Part shown: piece after piece, positions 48,501-59,863 of the stretch
How positions within the stretch are numbered: the stretch's first letter is position 1
Layout: the number at the start of each line of letters is the position of its first letter
NCBI GenBank assembly: GCA_003640385.1
Contig: RCAB01000327.1
Coordinates: 1-64,000 of the forward strand
Length of the DNA stretch: 64,000 nucleotides
DNA from: Setaria digitata
Lineage: Eukaryota > Nematoda > Chromadorea > Rhabditida > Setariidae
Direction: 5' to 3'
Translations under genes and position numbers: made by a program
The notes under the pieces: model-generated
Told to the model about the DNA's origin: nothing
Database searches by the model: none
What the model saw: the letters and a program-made list of their open reading frames with translations, nothing else

Positions 48501-51500
48501 TCATATCTATCGCAAATGCAAGATAAAGAAACAGATACATTTTTCACTCACCTATTGAGATACCAGGAATTTTTTTTTTACATAAGATTTCTCAATTTAA
48601 CCCATTTTTACTTCTGAGGAAGCTACAACTAGCAAACTAATGTAATTTTAAATAATTACATGACTAAATAAAAGGCAAGAATAAGAAGTAAGAAACTCTA
48701 AATATGGTGCTTTTCTTGTTTGCTTAATCCATTACTATTGAGAGTTTTACACAGTAATGATAATGGATCAGATTATTGAAGTCTCGAAAGGCCACAATAT
48801 CGAACAGAGAAAAAAAAACTAAGACCTAAAATAACTTCAGGTGCTCGATAATGCCTTGTTGAAACAATAGTTGAATGATGTTCATGATCGAATGTTGCTG
48901 AGCCGAGATCAATTAAGCGTACACGTGCATCATCGATTATTCGCAAAGGCCTCTTTTTCTTTCCATCTTCGACTACTCTACAAAGATAACAAAAATAAAT
49001 CTTCCTGGAGAAATTCTTCAATGAATTAACTAATACCTTTAACATTGGAAAAAAAGAACTTCCAAATTAATTGCCACTTTCAAGAAAATGTATAACTTTG
49101 CAAACAATAGCAACAAGCCACTTTTTGGAGGAATTAGAACCATAGAATGCACATGAAGAAAAAGAGAGATATTTCTAGAGTAAGAGATACACCTACTATC
49201 TCAAGAACGGAACAATGACTTGATCTAAGCGAAAATAAACAATATCACTTAATCTGCAAAGCTTACAAAGAATAAAAAGTAGCTTAGTCAAAGCTTTGTA
49301 TAGCAATTAACTCAAGAATACAACATACTTTTTCGCTCATATTATAACTGTTCAAATTTGTTCATTTTAAAAGGTAAGGAGTTCCAAGTTGGTATCTGGC
49401 CTAGTTTGTATCTGCGCGCGTCTCTGAACGAACATATTTTCATAGACACACATAGATACAGACATCTTTACAGATTAAGCGATAAATCCAAACGACTATT
49501 TGTCTCTATAGCAAATTTTTATTAATTTTTTTTTTTCCATGAAATTATATGTATATATAACTTCGAATATACACGATAAAAACCTAATGTGTACCATGGG
49601 CATTCCCAATGTCAATATTAGTTTTGATATCAAATGCATTAAGTACCAATTGAAAATAGCAATGCTTGCAAGTTTTCATAAGGATACTAAGCAGCTAACA
49701 TCAAACATTAATAAGAGCTTCCTCCTCGGTGATTTCAGCTCTTTCAAATAATGTATCAGACGGTGCTTTTTTAATATATTTTTTTATACATAATACTGTT
49801 AAAAATGTAACTAGTTCCAAAAATTCGAAAACGTCTTTTATTTCTTTCTAACTTTTTTCTTAATTCCAATAAGCAAAGGCATTCAAAGACTTCTCTTTAC
49901 CAAAAATCATCGCTCACAAGAAGTTTGATAAAACTCGATTCAAAAAAAAAGAACGGACGGAACCTGTAGCTACTGTTGAGAAACAAAATATTTTCGGGCT
50001 TGAGATCCGTGTGTGTTAAACGATTATCATGCATAAATTTTACTGCATAACATAACTGATAAGCTATGTATCGTGCCTGCTCCATTGGATAAGCTTGATA
50101 ATTATTGGCTTTCTGGAAGAAATTGCAGTCCCAAACATAATTCGAATAATCTCAACTGTGAAAAGGAAAAAATGGGAACTATGTATTCCATCCAATTTAA
50201 GCTTGAAATATATACTGCGCGCCTACTTCACAAGTAAGAAATAATGTAGTAGGCAGTAAATTATATAGTCCACTCTAATATCTACTACCACATAAACGAT
50301 GACTCCAAATTATTGACTTACCATGAAATCAAAAACGCTAAGACCAAGTAATTCGAACAATAAGCACACATGGCCATGATAATCAAAATTATCAAGGAGT
50401 TGTATCACTAAGCTGAAAAAATTGCCCACATAGTTATGCACATCGCACCGTACAAATGCAAGCATATAAATGCATACATATACAAAAATATTTCTTTTAC
50501 AAATAAAGGATAAAAAGCACATTACTTACAATTTCCCGTTCGGATCTTTCTCTTGCAATTTCTTCAATACATTAATCTCAAGACGTGCAGCTTCTCGATA
50601 CTTGCTTACATTTTTGATAACCTTTAAGGCAAACTGCCGACCACTTTTGGTACCATCCTTAACCTGCACCACTTTACCAAACGTCCCTTCACCCAGTGTA
50701 CGAACTATTTCATCTGAAAGAAATAAGGATAAACCGAATGGAAAAAGGGAATTGGAGGAAGGACGGCAATAAGTGGAAGTAAAGGAAAGTGGAATAAGGA
50801 GATAAAGTGATCAGATGAGGATTACAGCAAGTTAGCGATAAATTTTACGTTGTATATTTCGGCAAAGTTATACAATTTCAACGAATATTTTCAAAAATGA
50901 GAAGGCTAGTGTCAGAATTGCAATTAAATATTTATGCAAAGAATTTCACTTGATCTGAACATTAAATTTAAGACTTAGACTTGAATTCTATGAGAGTAGA
51001 GGAATTTATCGATGAATATTAAAGGAAATTTATCGAAAATTTATATCATTCAAGAAATCATAAAATTTCTTGGTAATCCAGTAAACTTGCATAAAAATGA
51101 AGCCAACATTCTGAAATAAAAAAACTAATGCTTACATCGTCCTTGGATAATATCACCATCCTGATAAATAAGATGCCCATCACGATCATCCTGCACCACT
51201 TGCCGCGCTACAGATGGAGCAATAGAGCTTGATGGTGTTTGCCCGGCTCCAGTTACATGTGACTTAGAGGAAGATGCCGGCTGCAGACGATCAGAACGAT
51301 CACTCTGAAAGGTAAAGATCTTACATACCAACAGATTTTCAGTATATCAAGAAAACTTAATCCATTTTCAACAACTAAACATCCCTAACTGACTCAGACT
51401 CGAAGAGTATTAAGAATTTCAGAAAAGTTAGTTTTCACTATCTTTATCTCCTTCATAAATTTTATCATGTAATTAGAAAGTTTGAACTCCAACCAGAAAG

Positions 51501-54500
51501 TAACTGAAATTAAAATAAATTTGAAATGAATTCAGAACATCTTATCATTTATCACCGTTTCACAGTTCAAATTAAATTGAAATGCTAAAATGGAATAGTC
51601 AAAAAACAAAAACAAAAAATAAGCATGTATTGATTCTTCATAAAAGAAGAAATATGGGCAATTCACCCAAAAATTATTATAACTGAATCCTATTGCCTTT
51701 TTACTTTTTCCCCAAACAATCAAAAGAATTGATTTCGGCTTGGACCAAAGAATGAATCAAAATATTACCGATGAAAAAAAAGACAAAAAAAAAATATATA
51801 TATATGAAGTACAGAAAATATTTTTTAACTCTATCATGTATGCTTCCTATTCTTCCTGGACATATCTACATCACCTGCACTTTAATGATATTCCAAAGGA
51901 GAGCCTTAAAGAAGCCAAGATGATAAAATCATCCAAAAGTAAAGGCAAGCATCTTGGCTATTTGGTGATCTGCTCGATATAAATGGACGGTCGATAGATA
52001 CAGTCACAGTGTTATTAGAAGGCGATATTATACGATTAGATAATCGTAGAAATTTGCAGATTTCTTATTTTATCTTATTCTAAAATCCTGACCAAGATTC
52101 TTTAATTCCGAATTAAAAATAACTTGAAATTATCAGTAGTAATGCATACGATATATATAATTTATATTATATCTAAATAAGCAATAATAGTGTTTTCAAA
52201 AAAAAAAAAGAAAAGACTATAGTTCTATAGACTATAGTTCCTGTCTTCCTAACACATTAAAGGCATTCATTTTGATTCCTATAATTATGGATACGCAGTT
52301 CGGTCCGTGCCACACCCAGATATTATAGAAGCAAAGAATGCAGAAAGTGAAGCAATCTAAATCAAGGGCTAAGCAAAAAGATATTCAATTCGATGAAAAG
52401 CCAGTGATACGATATTAACTGAAGAAATGACACCCTAATAAAACAAATAAAATCTTCCGTCTGTTATCTTTTTCTGCTATTCCTTTCAAAAAGAAAACAT
52501 TAATGACTTTGATAATTCTTCCTTGAACTTCTGTATCTATTTGACAAAACATTTCAAAAAATATTTCCCAATCGTGAACGTAAGATATTTTCTGTCAACA
52601 ATATATTGGGAAAAAAAGCAATATGAATACTCAAGCTCAGAAGGACCTGCAACAGGTAACTGACTGATACTAACTTGCCGATGGACTGTATCACTATATC
52701 AATGGAAAATGATACCAAATTGAAGGTAGCATGATTGGAACATCGTTCTTTTTCCTTCCGATCAGCATTTGCAATAATTCGATCCACTTTTGCACTAACA
52801 GATGGTGGCAATTGGAGAGTTGCAAGCAAGGAATTCTGTGACAATTTGGTCGATGCTTTTGGCTTTCGACTTGATGATGGTGGCAACAGGGTAATTACGC
52901 TCGATTGCGGCATCACTTTTCGAGATTTTCGTTCCCCACTACCACTACTAGCAGCAAAATTAGTACTGTTATCAATTAGTGAATTTATATTTGACCTATG
53001 TTGTAGTGTTGATACAATCGACTTCTCAGTTTCACTAATGCCACCTTTTATCGTAACTTCACCTACTACTCTAGTACCTCCTGTTCCAACAACAGTTACA
53101 GCATTTGCACCCGTATTGTTTGCTTGTTCAACAGCAGCTTCTCGTTCGTGCTCAACTTCTTGCGGTTCAACTGCTAGCGTTGAAAAAGCAGCTGTAACAG
53201 CTGTAACAGTATTTTGAGCTTTTTGTTCGGCCGTTCGTTCTTCTCTTTCATCTAAATTATTACTTCCTGACGGTAAATTAACATACTCTCGACGATAATC
53301 TTTTCGGCCATTACCATTACCTTCATGATATTTTACACGACCTAAGAAACGTCGCTTAATGAGCGGTGTTTCTACAGTGCTTGTTCTGGATAACAAAACG
53401 CTACGAGAAGCTAAATTATGAGGTCGCATCCTGGAGGTAGTTGGTGGAGTTGGGGCACGTAACATAACTTCCGCCAAACTTTCTTCTTCATTCATATCCA
53501 GACGAATATTATCAGAATGATTAACAGTTATTCCGACTTTGTTCATTTCAAAATCATTTACCAATTTCCTGTCACCTTTACGTCTCGCTTGTAATTCACT
53601 TTCGTGAACGACTATCGATTTCGCCACTTCACCAGGAATCAGCCCTTCTTCCTTTAATGACACGTTTTTCGACGTTATTGTAACGGATTCTTTTTTAGGC
53701 CTCCTCGCTTCAATTTTTACTGCTACATCGTCAAAGGAAGATGCTTCAGGAATTGCAGCAATGGGTACTGCATGAGTAGAAGCAAATGATGATGATGGCT
53801 TTTCCGGAGAAAATAGTCTTGTTAGACCTTCCCAATGATTATAACTTCGATATAAAACTGGATCTGAGAAACAGCGACGTAAACTAGCAATCAGTTGCGT
53901 ATTACGCCTTCTAGAAACATAGTTTTTATACTTTCGCTTTCGTGGAATTACCACAATCGGCATTCGTCGTATACTATCAAAACCACGGCGTGGCATTTTA
54001 GTACGGTATTGTTCTGGTGATTTAGCGAACAATCCGTTAACAGCAAGAAGATACGGCGATGGACAGGAGCTTAAAGATGGTGATATGGATGAAGAAGGTA
54101 AAACAGAAGCGTGAAGTGAAGATTGGTGATGAATCGGTGATGGCACTAATGTGGCGTGTTGCGGAATCCGATGTGAATAATAATGCTTTATTATAGGAGT
54201 ATGAGCTGTTAAGTCGAATGAACTGGACAAATTCTCAAATTCCGACTTTGTAGGATGATTATCCGGTTGCTTACGCTGTGTCAGAGGCAATCGGCTAAAG
54301 CCATTCAACGGATAATGATATCGCGGGAATACAGCAGCTACTTTCGGTGAGTTTGGTGGTGTTTGGACCCACTTTGAAGGGGCCAACGGAGTTAAAAGCT
54401 GGAAGGATGAAATATTGGCTATTTAAGGATAAAACCACCACAACCACTACCGCTATCGCCACCACTACCGCTACCGCCAGCACCGCCACCGCCACCGCCA

Positions 54501-57187
54501 CCGCCACCGCCACCACCACCACCACCACCACCACCACCGCCACCAGCAACAGCGACAGCAGGAATAGCAATGCCAGTGCACCAATCTCCCACTTCACAAT
54601 TATCCGGAATTAATTTGTCCTGTGAGACGACTCATTAGAATATGTCATAAACTGAATCAAAATGATAATGATGACGGTACCAGAAGGTAGGTAAACAGTA
54701 GTGCAAGGATGAAGTATAAGCAGTTACACGAATATAGAAAGTTGCAACGGGCCAAACAGATAAATCCACGTATACAACCACAAACTGCTGATGATAGTCC
54801 AAAGAAAAATATACCAGCAACAACAGCCGATTTTCAAAATGATGTAAAACGAAGAGTAAGAAGCCAGTAGTTCAGTTGGTTGATTAGTCGGTAAGTCGGT
54901 GGATTTAGTAAGCAAAGAAACAGGAAGGAAGAAACTGCAGCTCCTACTACTGCTGCTGCTGCTGTTGCTCAGGGAAATTGTTGCTTCAAATCAAGAATAA
55001 AGAGAAGTCCTCATCGGATATGACAGCCGCGTTTTCCTTTAGCTTTCTAACTTTCAACGCTCAAAATCCTGGAGTGGTAAAGCTCCGGATGACGATGATG
55101 GACGGCTGCTTAATGCCGTTAACTGCATAACACTTACGGGAAATGATAATGTATGGCGTAGATGATGCTTAACACAACTCCTCCGAAATTTGTTGCTTTT
55201 TCTCCAAGCAATCTGTTGTCTGTATCATCTCCTTCCTTCTTTTTATCTCACTAACTCTACCTCGAACATCCCGAACACGCCGAAGCTAATGATAATCTTG
55301 AATTATTTCCTATAAGTTTCGCTCTCTTTTCCAACTTCATTTCACTTTCAGTCCAAACTCTTAAGAATGAACATTTCTTCAGATACCAAATTGCACACCG
55401 CCATTTCCCAGATTCATCTCCTAGGTGTTCCATCTAAAACTCTGTTTCCCTTCCTCCATTTCTCCTAACCAGGAAGCTGTAGCTCGAAACTTTTTAAAAG
55501 CATATTTATGTACGAGTTCATATCATATGCTGTAGGAAAAAGATGGGAAAGTAAACTCTAGAATATTTATAAAGAGATTTAGGCTAGCCATACTGATAAA
55601 ATCGAACGGTAGTGCGGTGGGTACTCAGACCTTCAGGTTTATTATTAATTAAAAATGATTGATACTTATTTCCCTATAGCCATTAGCTAAAGATAAACTA
55701 ACCAAACTGAAGATTAAATGCAAGCTTTTAAGATGATTATCAGCATCTTTCAAGAGGCTTTCACAATTCAAAACTTCCACTTCACATTAATAGTGGTATC
55801 ACCTAAAATTAACTGCATTCGAAAACAGGATAAAAATATCAACTATGAAATGTTATCCGTGTTTTACTTAATCCCTTCCAGTCTTGTGACTTACGTGATA
55901 TCTATTAACACATGTTTACTCTTAAACTTTTTAAAGTCCTTTATTCATAAATAATTTCCCCTCTCTTTTCCACCTAAGCGAAAATCAGAAAAACTGACAA
56001 CAAAAGAATTGGAACACAATAGCTCGTTTTAAAAAGCAAAACAAAAAGAACGTTTATGTTGTTTTTCTTAACTTTTGAATTAATGAATAATAATTCCTGA
56101 ACCACTATGAAAAAAGGAAGTAACGAGGAAATGAAAGCTTCATAATGATGGCCTGTAAACAGGTGAAGGACTAAAAAAGAAGAAATCGGTGATAAAAATC
56201 TAAGTCTTTCTTTGCCTAAATCGCTAAAATCAATATTAATTAACTAACCAACACTGCAAATTAAGACAAGTTTCGTATTTTCTTAGAAATCCACAAATTA
56301 TGCTAGAATTTCAAGTAGCACTTAACGTAGCTTCCAGGAAATATATTTAAGGCCACTAAAAACAAGTAAAGTGAGGTCAAACATTTGCCACTTCGTTCAA
56401 TTCGAAAATTAAATTAACTTTGAAGAAATTCTAAAAATATTTTGATTATGGTCTCAAGATACAGACATCGAATGCGACGGCACTGATGAATTGTTCAGTT
56501 TCTGGAAATGTAAACTTTATTTTACTCATGTTTTTTTGTGGGAGAAGAATTTCGGTTATATAAGTGCCAACTGCCGCAACTCATCAAGCTTGGCATACTC
56601 GACACTTAATCAAAAACCATAACAATCCGATCAATTATTTAATTATGTCAAGTGCTCGAATTATTGATCCAGTTCTGGAGAACTTTAGACCGCCTGCAAC
56701 CAGAAAGCCTCAAAATAAACATAAGCAAAACTAAAAAGACATTCGGGAAAAATCTGAAAGCTAAAAAATGTTCATTTTTTGTATCCGAAGTACTTCAACA
56801 GAGTAAGATACCATCATGTTATTTATTCTACACTACAAGTTATCTGACCCACAGTAACAGTAGCATTTTCAGTAAGTAAAAATCATAGCTCAAGGGACGA
56901 AATAAAAAAGATCAGATACATCAAAAAAAAAAATGAAAAGATCAACCTTATATCATCATCTTCCTGCTCCAGTAAACACTTCTTACTTGCCGCAAAATCA
57001 TTTTTAAAAACCAAATTTTTCCAGGAAAAAAAAAGAATACAACCTTTGGAGTTTCATTACTTCCAAATCAATTCGTTTGTGATTTTCAAAAATCACATCT
57101 TTTTCGTTTTCACTTTAAACAGAAGCTTTACATTTTACAACTCACACAATTCATAAAGCTTGACCTTAAAGAAACTGAAACTAAATG

Positions 57188-57247
<60 letters not shown>

Positions 57248-59863
57248 CATTAGATACCATCATGTTATTTATTCTACACTACAAGTTATCTGACCCACAG
57301 TAACAGTAGCATTTTCAGTAAGTAAAAATCATAGCTAATTGTTCTCAGTGTTAGTAAGCGACTATATATATATAAGGCAGAAATAACTTGTTAAGGAAGA
57401 GTTTTTGTTGGTTATACCCATAGCAAAAACTATGCTAAGCTAGCTGGAACATATAACTATGTAGCTTATTCATATTCTGATTCATTTGGAAAATGCTAAT
57501 CAAATATCACTAAAAATAACATCCTTGTAGATCCGAAAAACAGAAAACAACTCTTTACCTGCATTTGAGAGTGGCACAAGTACAGCAAAATCTCCAATAA
57601 CACTACTTATCTATTACTTCAATAACTAAAAAAATCTTTTTACATCTCACTCTGCTGGAACACTGCCGACTTTAGATGTTACTTATGGTTTTAGGTAACA
57701 TCTGAAAGTATATTATGATAAATCACTTGACCAAAACTTCAAATGATATAATCTTGATTGAATCCATTTTATTCCCACCTTTTTCACCAGATTATTCCAA
57801 GCTGCAAGGAAGCAAATCAAGTGCAGCTATCGAGCTATTAGTTTATCTTTTGCAAAAAGTCAGCAGTTCCCAGGCAATTATTTATATGTACCGTTAGCTT
57901 ATACAGGTTACCACTAACTTATTGTGACGAAATTTGGCAAAAAAAGCTAAGAAATCTTCGGAAAGATTGTTTTTTTTTTTCAAAAAATAATACCTGTAAT
58001 TCATAAATGAATCTGAATAACAATTCAATAGAATACCTATTCGTTCCGAATCAAAGCGTCTCACATTACAAACCTATTACATACTAATTAGTGATAATGT
58101 TAGCAACAAAAAACGAATGAATTATAGTAGAGATTGCCATAAGCAAACTATCTATCATATGCAACAATTCCATTATATATCGCATGATATTATGGAGAAA
58201 GTCAGCAGGATGAGAACACAGTATCGCCTTCTCTGATGAAGAAAGTATTTTAGATAATGCCTACTATCACCTTGAGCTTAAAAAGAAATAGTCCTTAATT
58301 ATTAAAACCAGTTATTTTTAATTAGTCAGAAAAAATCATATACATGCTAGAAAAAAAGAATTGTTCCTTTAAATCTCATTTAATTCATTGCGGATTCTTT
58401 TTTTTTCTTTTTTTTAAAGTAGTAACTTTTTTCAGATCCGTTCTAAAAATATTACAAAAACTGCATTAAATATCTCATACATACTAAACTTATGGTTCTC
58501 ATGCGTCCTAGTTGTTTGCCCTACATAAAACTTGGTTGAAAAAGAAAAAATTATAACATGCAGCAAAAGTATTTTAACAACATTGTTCTCTGTTGAAATG
58601 AATTCAACTTAACTGTTGCAAACGGTTTACCAAAAAAGAGAGACAATACAATAATCGAATTTAAAATAATGAAGTCAGTAGGATAGGCTGAAATTATAAA
58701 AACGAAAGCATGTAAAGAAAGAATTTTTATTTAGGAGCATGTTAAAAAGAAACATGCTACAAAGTTTAGAATGGAAAAACTGCCCTCGACAATATGCTTT
58801 AATCACATTAAATCTAGATGAAATTTCCCGGGGATCTGGAAAAACACAATAAATACTTTTTGCCCAATATTCTGTGGCTATGACATGATATGGATAAACA
58901 AAAGCTACACATTTCAGTAGCATATAGATTCCAATGAACCTTTACCTTATTATTAATAAAACTTAAGTCATAGTCCATTCAACAAATTAATAATACTACC
59001 CCTCTTCCCTTGTTTCTGTTTTTTTGACCACTTCTGCATAAAATATTGAAGTCTTGTTCACTTCTTAACAAATTAGGTTCTGCAATAAAGACTGAATCAA
59101 AAGTCGAATAAATTTCAACACTAGAGGCACATAGTGTTAAGCCTTGATAAATTATGTGATCTAAGCAACGGACTTACTGAACAATAGTATACGACTTCTC
59201 GAATACAGAAGTGAAGCCCATAATCTACTTGGCATGTACACTTCACACTGTCACAAGCTAACTCTAAGAGAGCTTTATGATAGGACAAAATACTTCTGCC
59301 GCATCTTTTCTTTTACGCAAAGCACTTCATTCGTTGTAGTCACAAAAACGTTTTCTCAGTGGAAACTCCTTTCAGTACTATATGAAGATGTCTTTTTTGC
59401 GAAATCGTGTTCCAAGCAAAAACAAGTTCCCAATAATAGCGCAGAACATTTCGATAATTAAATATAGAAAGAAACTCAACACCTAGAATTCTATTAACCA
59501 ATCTACCTCACAAAGCAGTGAAATATAAAGTGGTAACCAACAATCGAAGCCCCATCCCTTTACCAGTAAGCGTTGAACAAATGTTAACCGATAATAAAAA
59601 GATTATGTAAGCTTTTGCAGGATAACTTGATGTAGGATATGCATGAGTGTATACATGTGAAACTTCTATAATCAAAATATATATATATATATATATATAC
59701 TTACGAAATGATCTGAATTTTTCTTATTCCATGACCGCCTACGAGCACGTCGATTACGTGATTCATTCCTGCGATGTCGTTCCGAGCTGTTACGTGGTCG
59801 CTTGTAACGACGATCAATACTACTAGAGGAACGCTCAATTCGACGTCGACGACCACCACCCAT
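45450..59863 (-). CDS. CLK/LAMMER dual-specificity protein kinase with alternative N-termini
   Basis: CLK kinases phosphorylate SR splicing factors and themselves, mainly in the nucleus. The shared exons are 51304-51136, 50713-50530, 50412-50322, 50112-49964, 48977-48826, 48021-47859, 47677-47590, 45856-45714 and 45579-45450. Kinase landmarks in order: GEGTFGKV glycine loop, FALKVIK lysine, ARLEINVL helix [13 protein letters not shown] catalytic loop, [27 protein letters not shown] activation segment, and the signature [11 protein letters not shown]. Two 5' ends join the first shared exon in phase 0: a 53-codon RS-like exon (59863-59705, total 475 residues) or a 561-codon exon (54398-52716, at least 983 residues). 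The magnesium-binding DFG is DLG here, while CLKs normally have DFG. The C-terminus is a Ser/Ala-rich tail. This is probably the counterpart of a nematode CLK such as MADD-3, but that assignment is from memory. Confidence 0.95.
45714..45856 (-). CDS. CLK kinase exon: C-terminal lobe end
   Basis: CTTTTAG|CGT to CTTAG|GTTAGT, after a 1.7 kb intron. It contains [19 protein letters not shown] and HRYFKRL, the usual end of the kinase fold. Confidence 0.95.
45857..47589. other. CLK intron (1.7 kb)
   Basis: AT-rich noncoding sequence; nothing else seen. Confidence 0.75.
47590..47677 (-). CDS. CLK kinase exon
   Basis: TTTTAG|AAC to TTGTCG|GTAAGA, 88 bp. It encodes [19 protein letters not shown], the CLK-specific insert after the LAMMER motif. 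Confidence 0.96.
47859..48021 (-). CDS. CLK kinase exon: LAMMER motif
   Basis: TTCCAG|AAT to TCAAA|GTATGT. It contains [18 protein letters not shown] and the family signature [12 protein letters not shown]. Confidence 0.98.
48022..48825. other. CLK intron (0.8 kb)
   Basis: Between the activation-segment and LAMMER exons. No other feature is seen. Confidence 0.75.
48826..48977 (-). CDS. CLK kinase exon: DLG and activation segment
   Basis: TTTGTAG|AGT to TTTTAG|GTCTTA. It contains [18 protein letters not shown] and [12 protein letters not shown]. The Leu codon CTC replacing Phe is at 48907-48905. Confidence 0.97.
48978..49963. other. CLK intron (1.0 kb)
   Basis: Between the catalytic-loop and DLG exons. 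A 70-codon plus-strand frame at 49539-49751 has no supporting evidence. Confidence 0.75.
49964..50112 (-). CDS. CLK kinase exon: catalytic loop
   Basis: CTTCCAG|AAA to TACAG|GTTCCG. It contains [14 protein letters not shown] with catalytic Asp and Asn. The HTD form in place of HRD is normal for CLKs. Confidence 0.97.
50322..50412 (-). CDS. CLK kinase exon: hinge
   Basis: TTTTTCAG|CTT to TTCATG|GTAAGT, 91 bp. It contains [19 protein letters not shown], the hinge region with the family's FELLG. Confidence 0.96.
50530..50713 (-). CDS. CLK kinase exon: glycine loop, Lys, helix C
   Basis: TTTCAG|ATG to AAATT|GTAAGT. It contains [24 protein letters not shown] and [12 protein letters not shown]. 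Confidence 0.97.
50714..51135. other. CLK intron (0.4 kb)
   Basis: Noncoding AT-rich sequence between the linker and glycine-loop exons. Confidence 0.75.
51136..51304 (-). CDS. CLK kinase exon: linker before the kinase domain
   Basis: TTTCAG|AGT to CGAT|GTAAGC, phase 0 in, phase 1 out. It is Ser-rich ([15 protein letters not shown]) and ends [15 protein letters not shown], the conserved CLK lead-in to the kinase domain. Confidence 0.92.
51305..52715. other. CLK intron (1.4 kb)
   Basis: AT-rich, between the long N-terminal exon and the linker exon. A 12-bp direct repeat (GACTATAGTTC words) lies near 52220-52250. Nothing else seen. Confidence 0.7.
52716..54398 (-). CDS. CLK kinase long N-terminal exon (561 codons)
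   Basis: Open without stop from the acceptor CCTTCCAG|CTTTTA (54400-54399) to a phase-0 donor TTTG|GTATCA; TTA|GTATCA a little further on would also fit. The protein is Pro/Ser-rich and basic at first ([26 protein letters not shown]), then polar, with [10 protein letters not shown] and [12 protein letters not shown]. There is no ATG before residue 131 of the exon, so translation must begin in an upstream exon or at MPRRGF. The phase and strand match with the next exon make it a long CLK isoform; a separate gene is the alternative. Confidence 0.7.
54435..54545. repeat. Imperfect (ACC/GCC)n trinucleotide repeat
   Basis: On the minus strand this reads (GGT/GGC)n. One minus frame would give a poly-Gly stretch preceded by [19 protein letters not shown], a second gives poly-Val/Ala. 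It lies just upstream of the long CLK exon and could be part of a further 5' coding exon, but neither a start codon nor clear splice sites were found. Confidence 0.75.
56806..56890. repeat. 85-bp direct repeat, copy 1
   Basis: Identical base for base to 57252-57336, 446 bp away, in the same orientation. It contains TTTATTCTACACTACAAGTT. Confidence 0.95.
57191..57244. repeat. (AT)n microsatellite, 27 units
   Basis: Pure alternating A and T in the CLK 5' intron, directly before repeat copy 2. Confidence 0.97.
57252..57336. repeat. 85-bp direct repeat, copy 2
   Basis: Exact copy of 56806-56890, starting 7 bases after the end of the (TA)n array. Confidence 0.95.
59677..59699. repeat. (AT)n microsatellite abutting a CLK 5' splice site
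   Basis: The donor of the RS-like exon, GTAAG at 59704-59700, continues directly into the alternating TA run, so length variation starts at intron position 6. Confidence 0.95.
59705..59863 (-). CDS. CLK kinase short-isoform exon 1 (RS-like)
   Basis: ATG at 59863, 53 codons, dense in Arg and Ser: [32 protein letters not shown]. This matches the RS-rich N-termini of CLKs. GCTCAG ends two bases before the ATG and may be a spliced-leader acceptor. The donor CATTTC|GTAAGT is phase 0 and runs straight into a TA microsatellite. Confidence 0.8.

Larger units (their letters stand above)
54399..59704. other. CLK 5' intron region (5.3 kb) upstream of the long exon
   Basis: This should hold the promoter or first exon of the long isoform. 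A minus-strand ATG at 55128 opens 24 codons ([20 protein letters not shown]) in GC-richer sequence and is a possible start, without a convincing donor. The region also contains a CTG/CTA run near 54940, an 85-bp direct repeat pair and a (TA)n array. Confidence 0.45.

Noticed and set aside
52735..53217. 160-codon plus-strand frame inside the kinase gene
   Set aside because: It is antisense to the long CLK exon, which is longer and splices in phase to the kinase.
54295..54613. Val/Ala-rich minus frame and Thr-rich plus frame over the GGT/GGC repeat
   Set aside because: Both are readings of the same trinucleotide repeat and lack an ATG or splice support.
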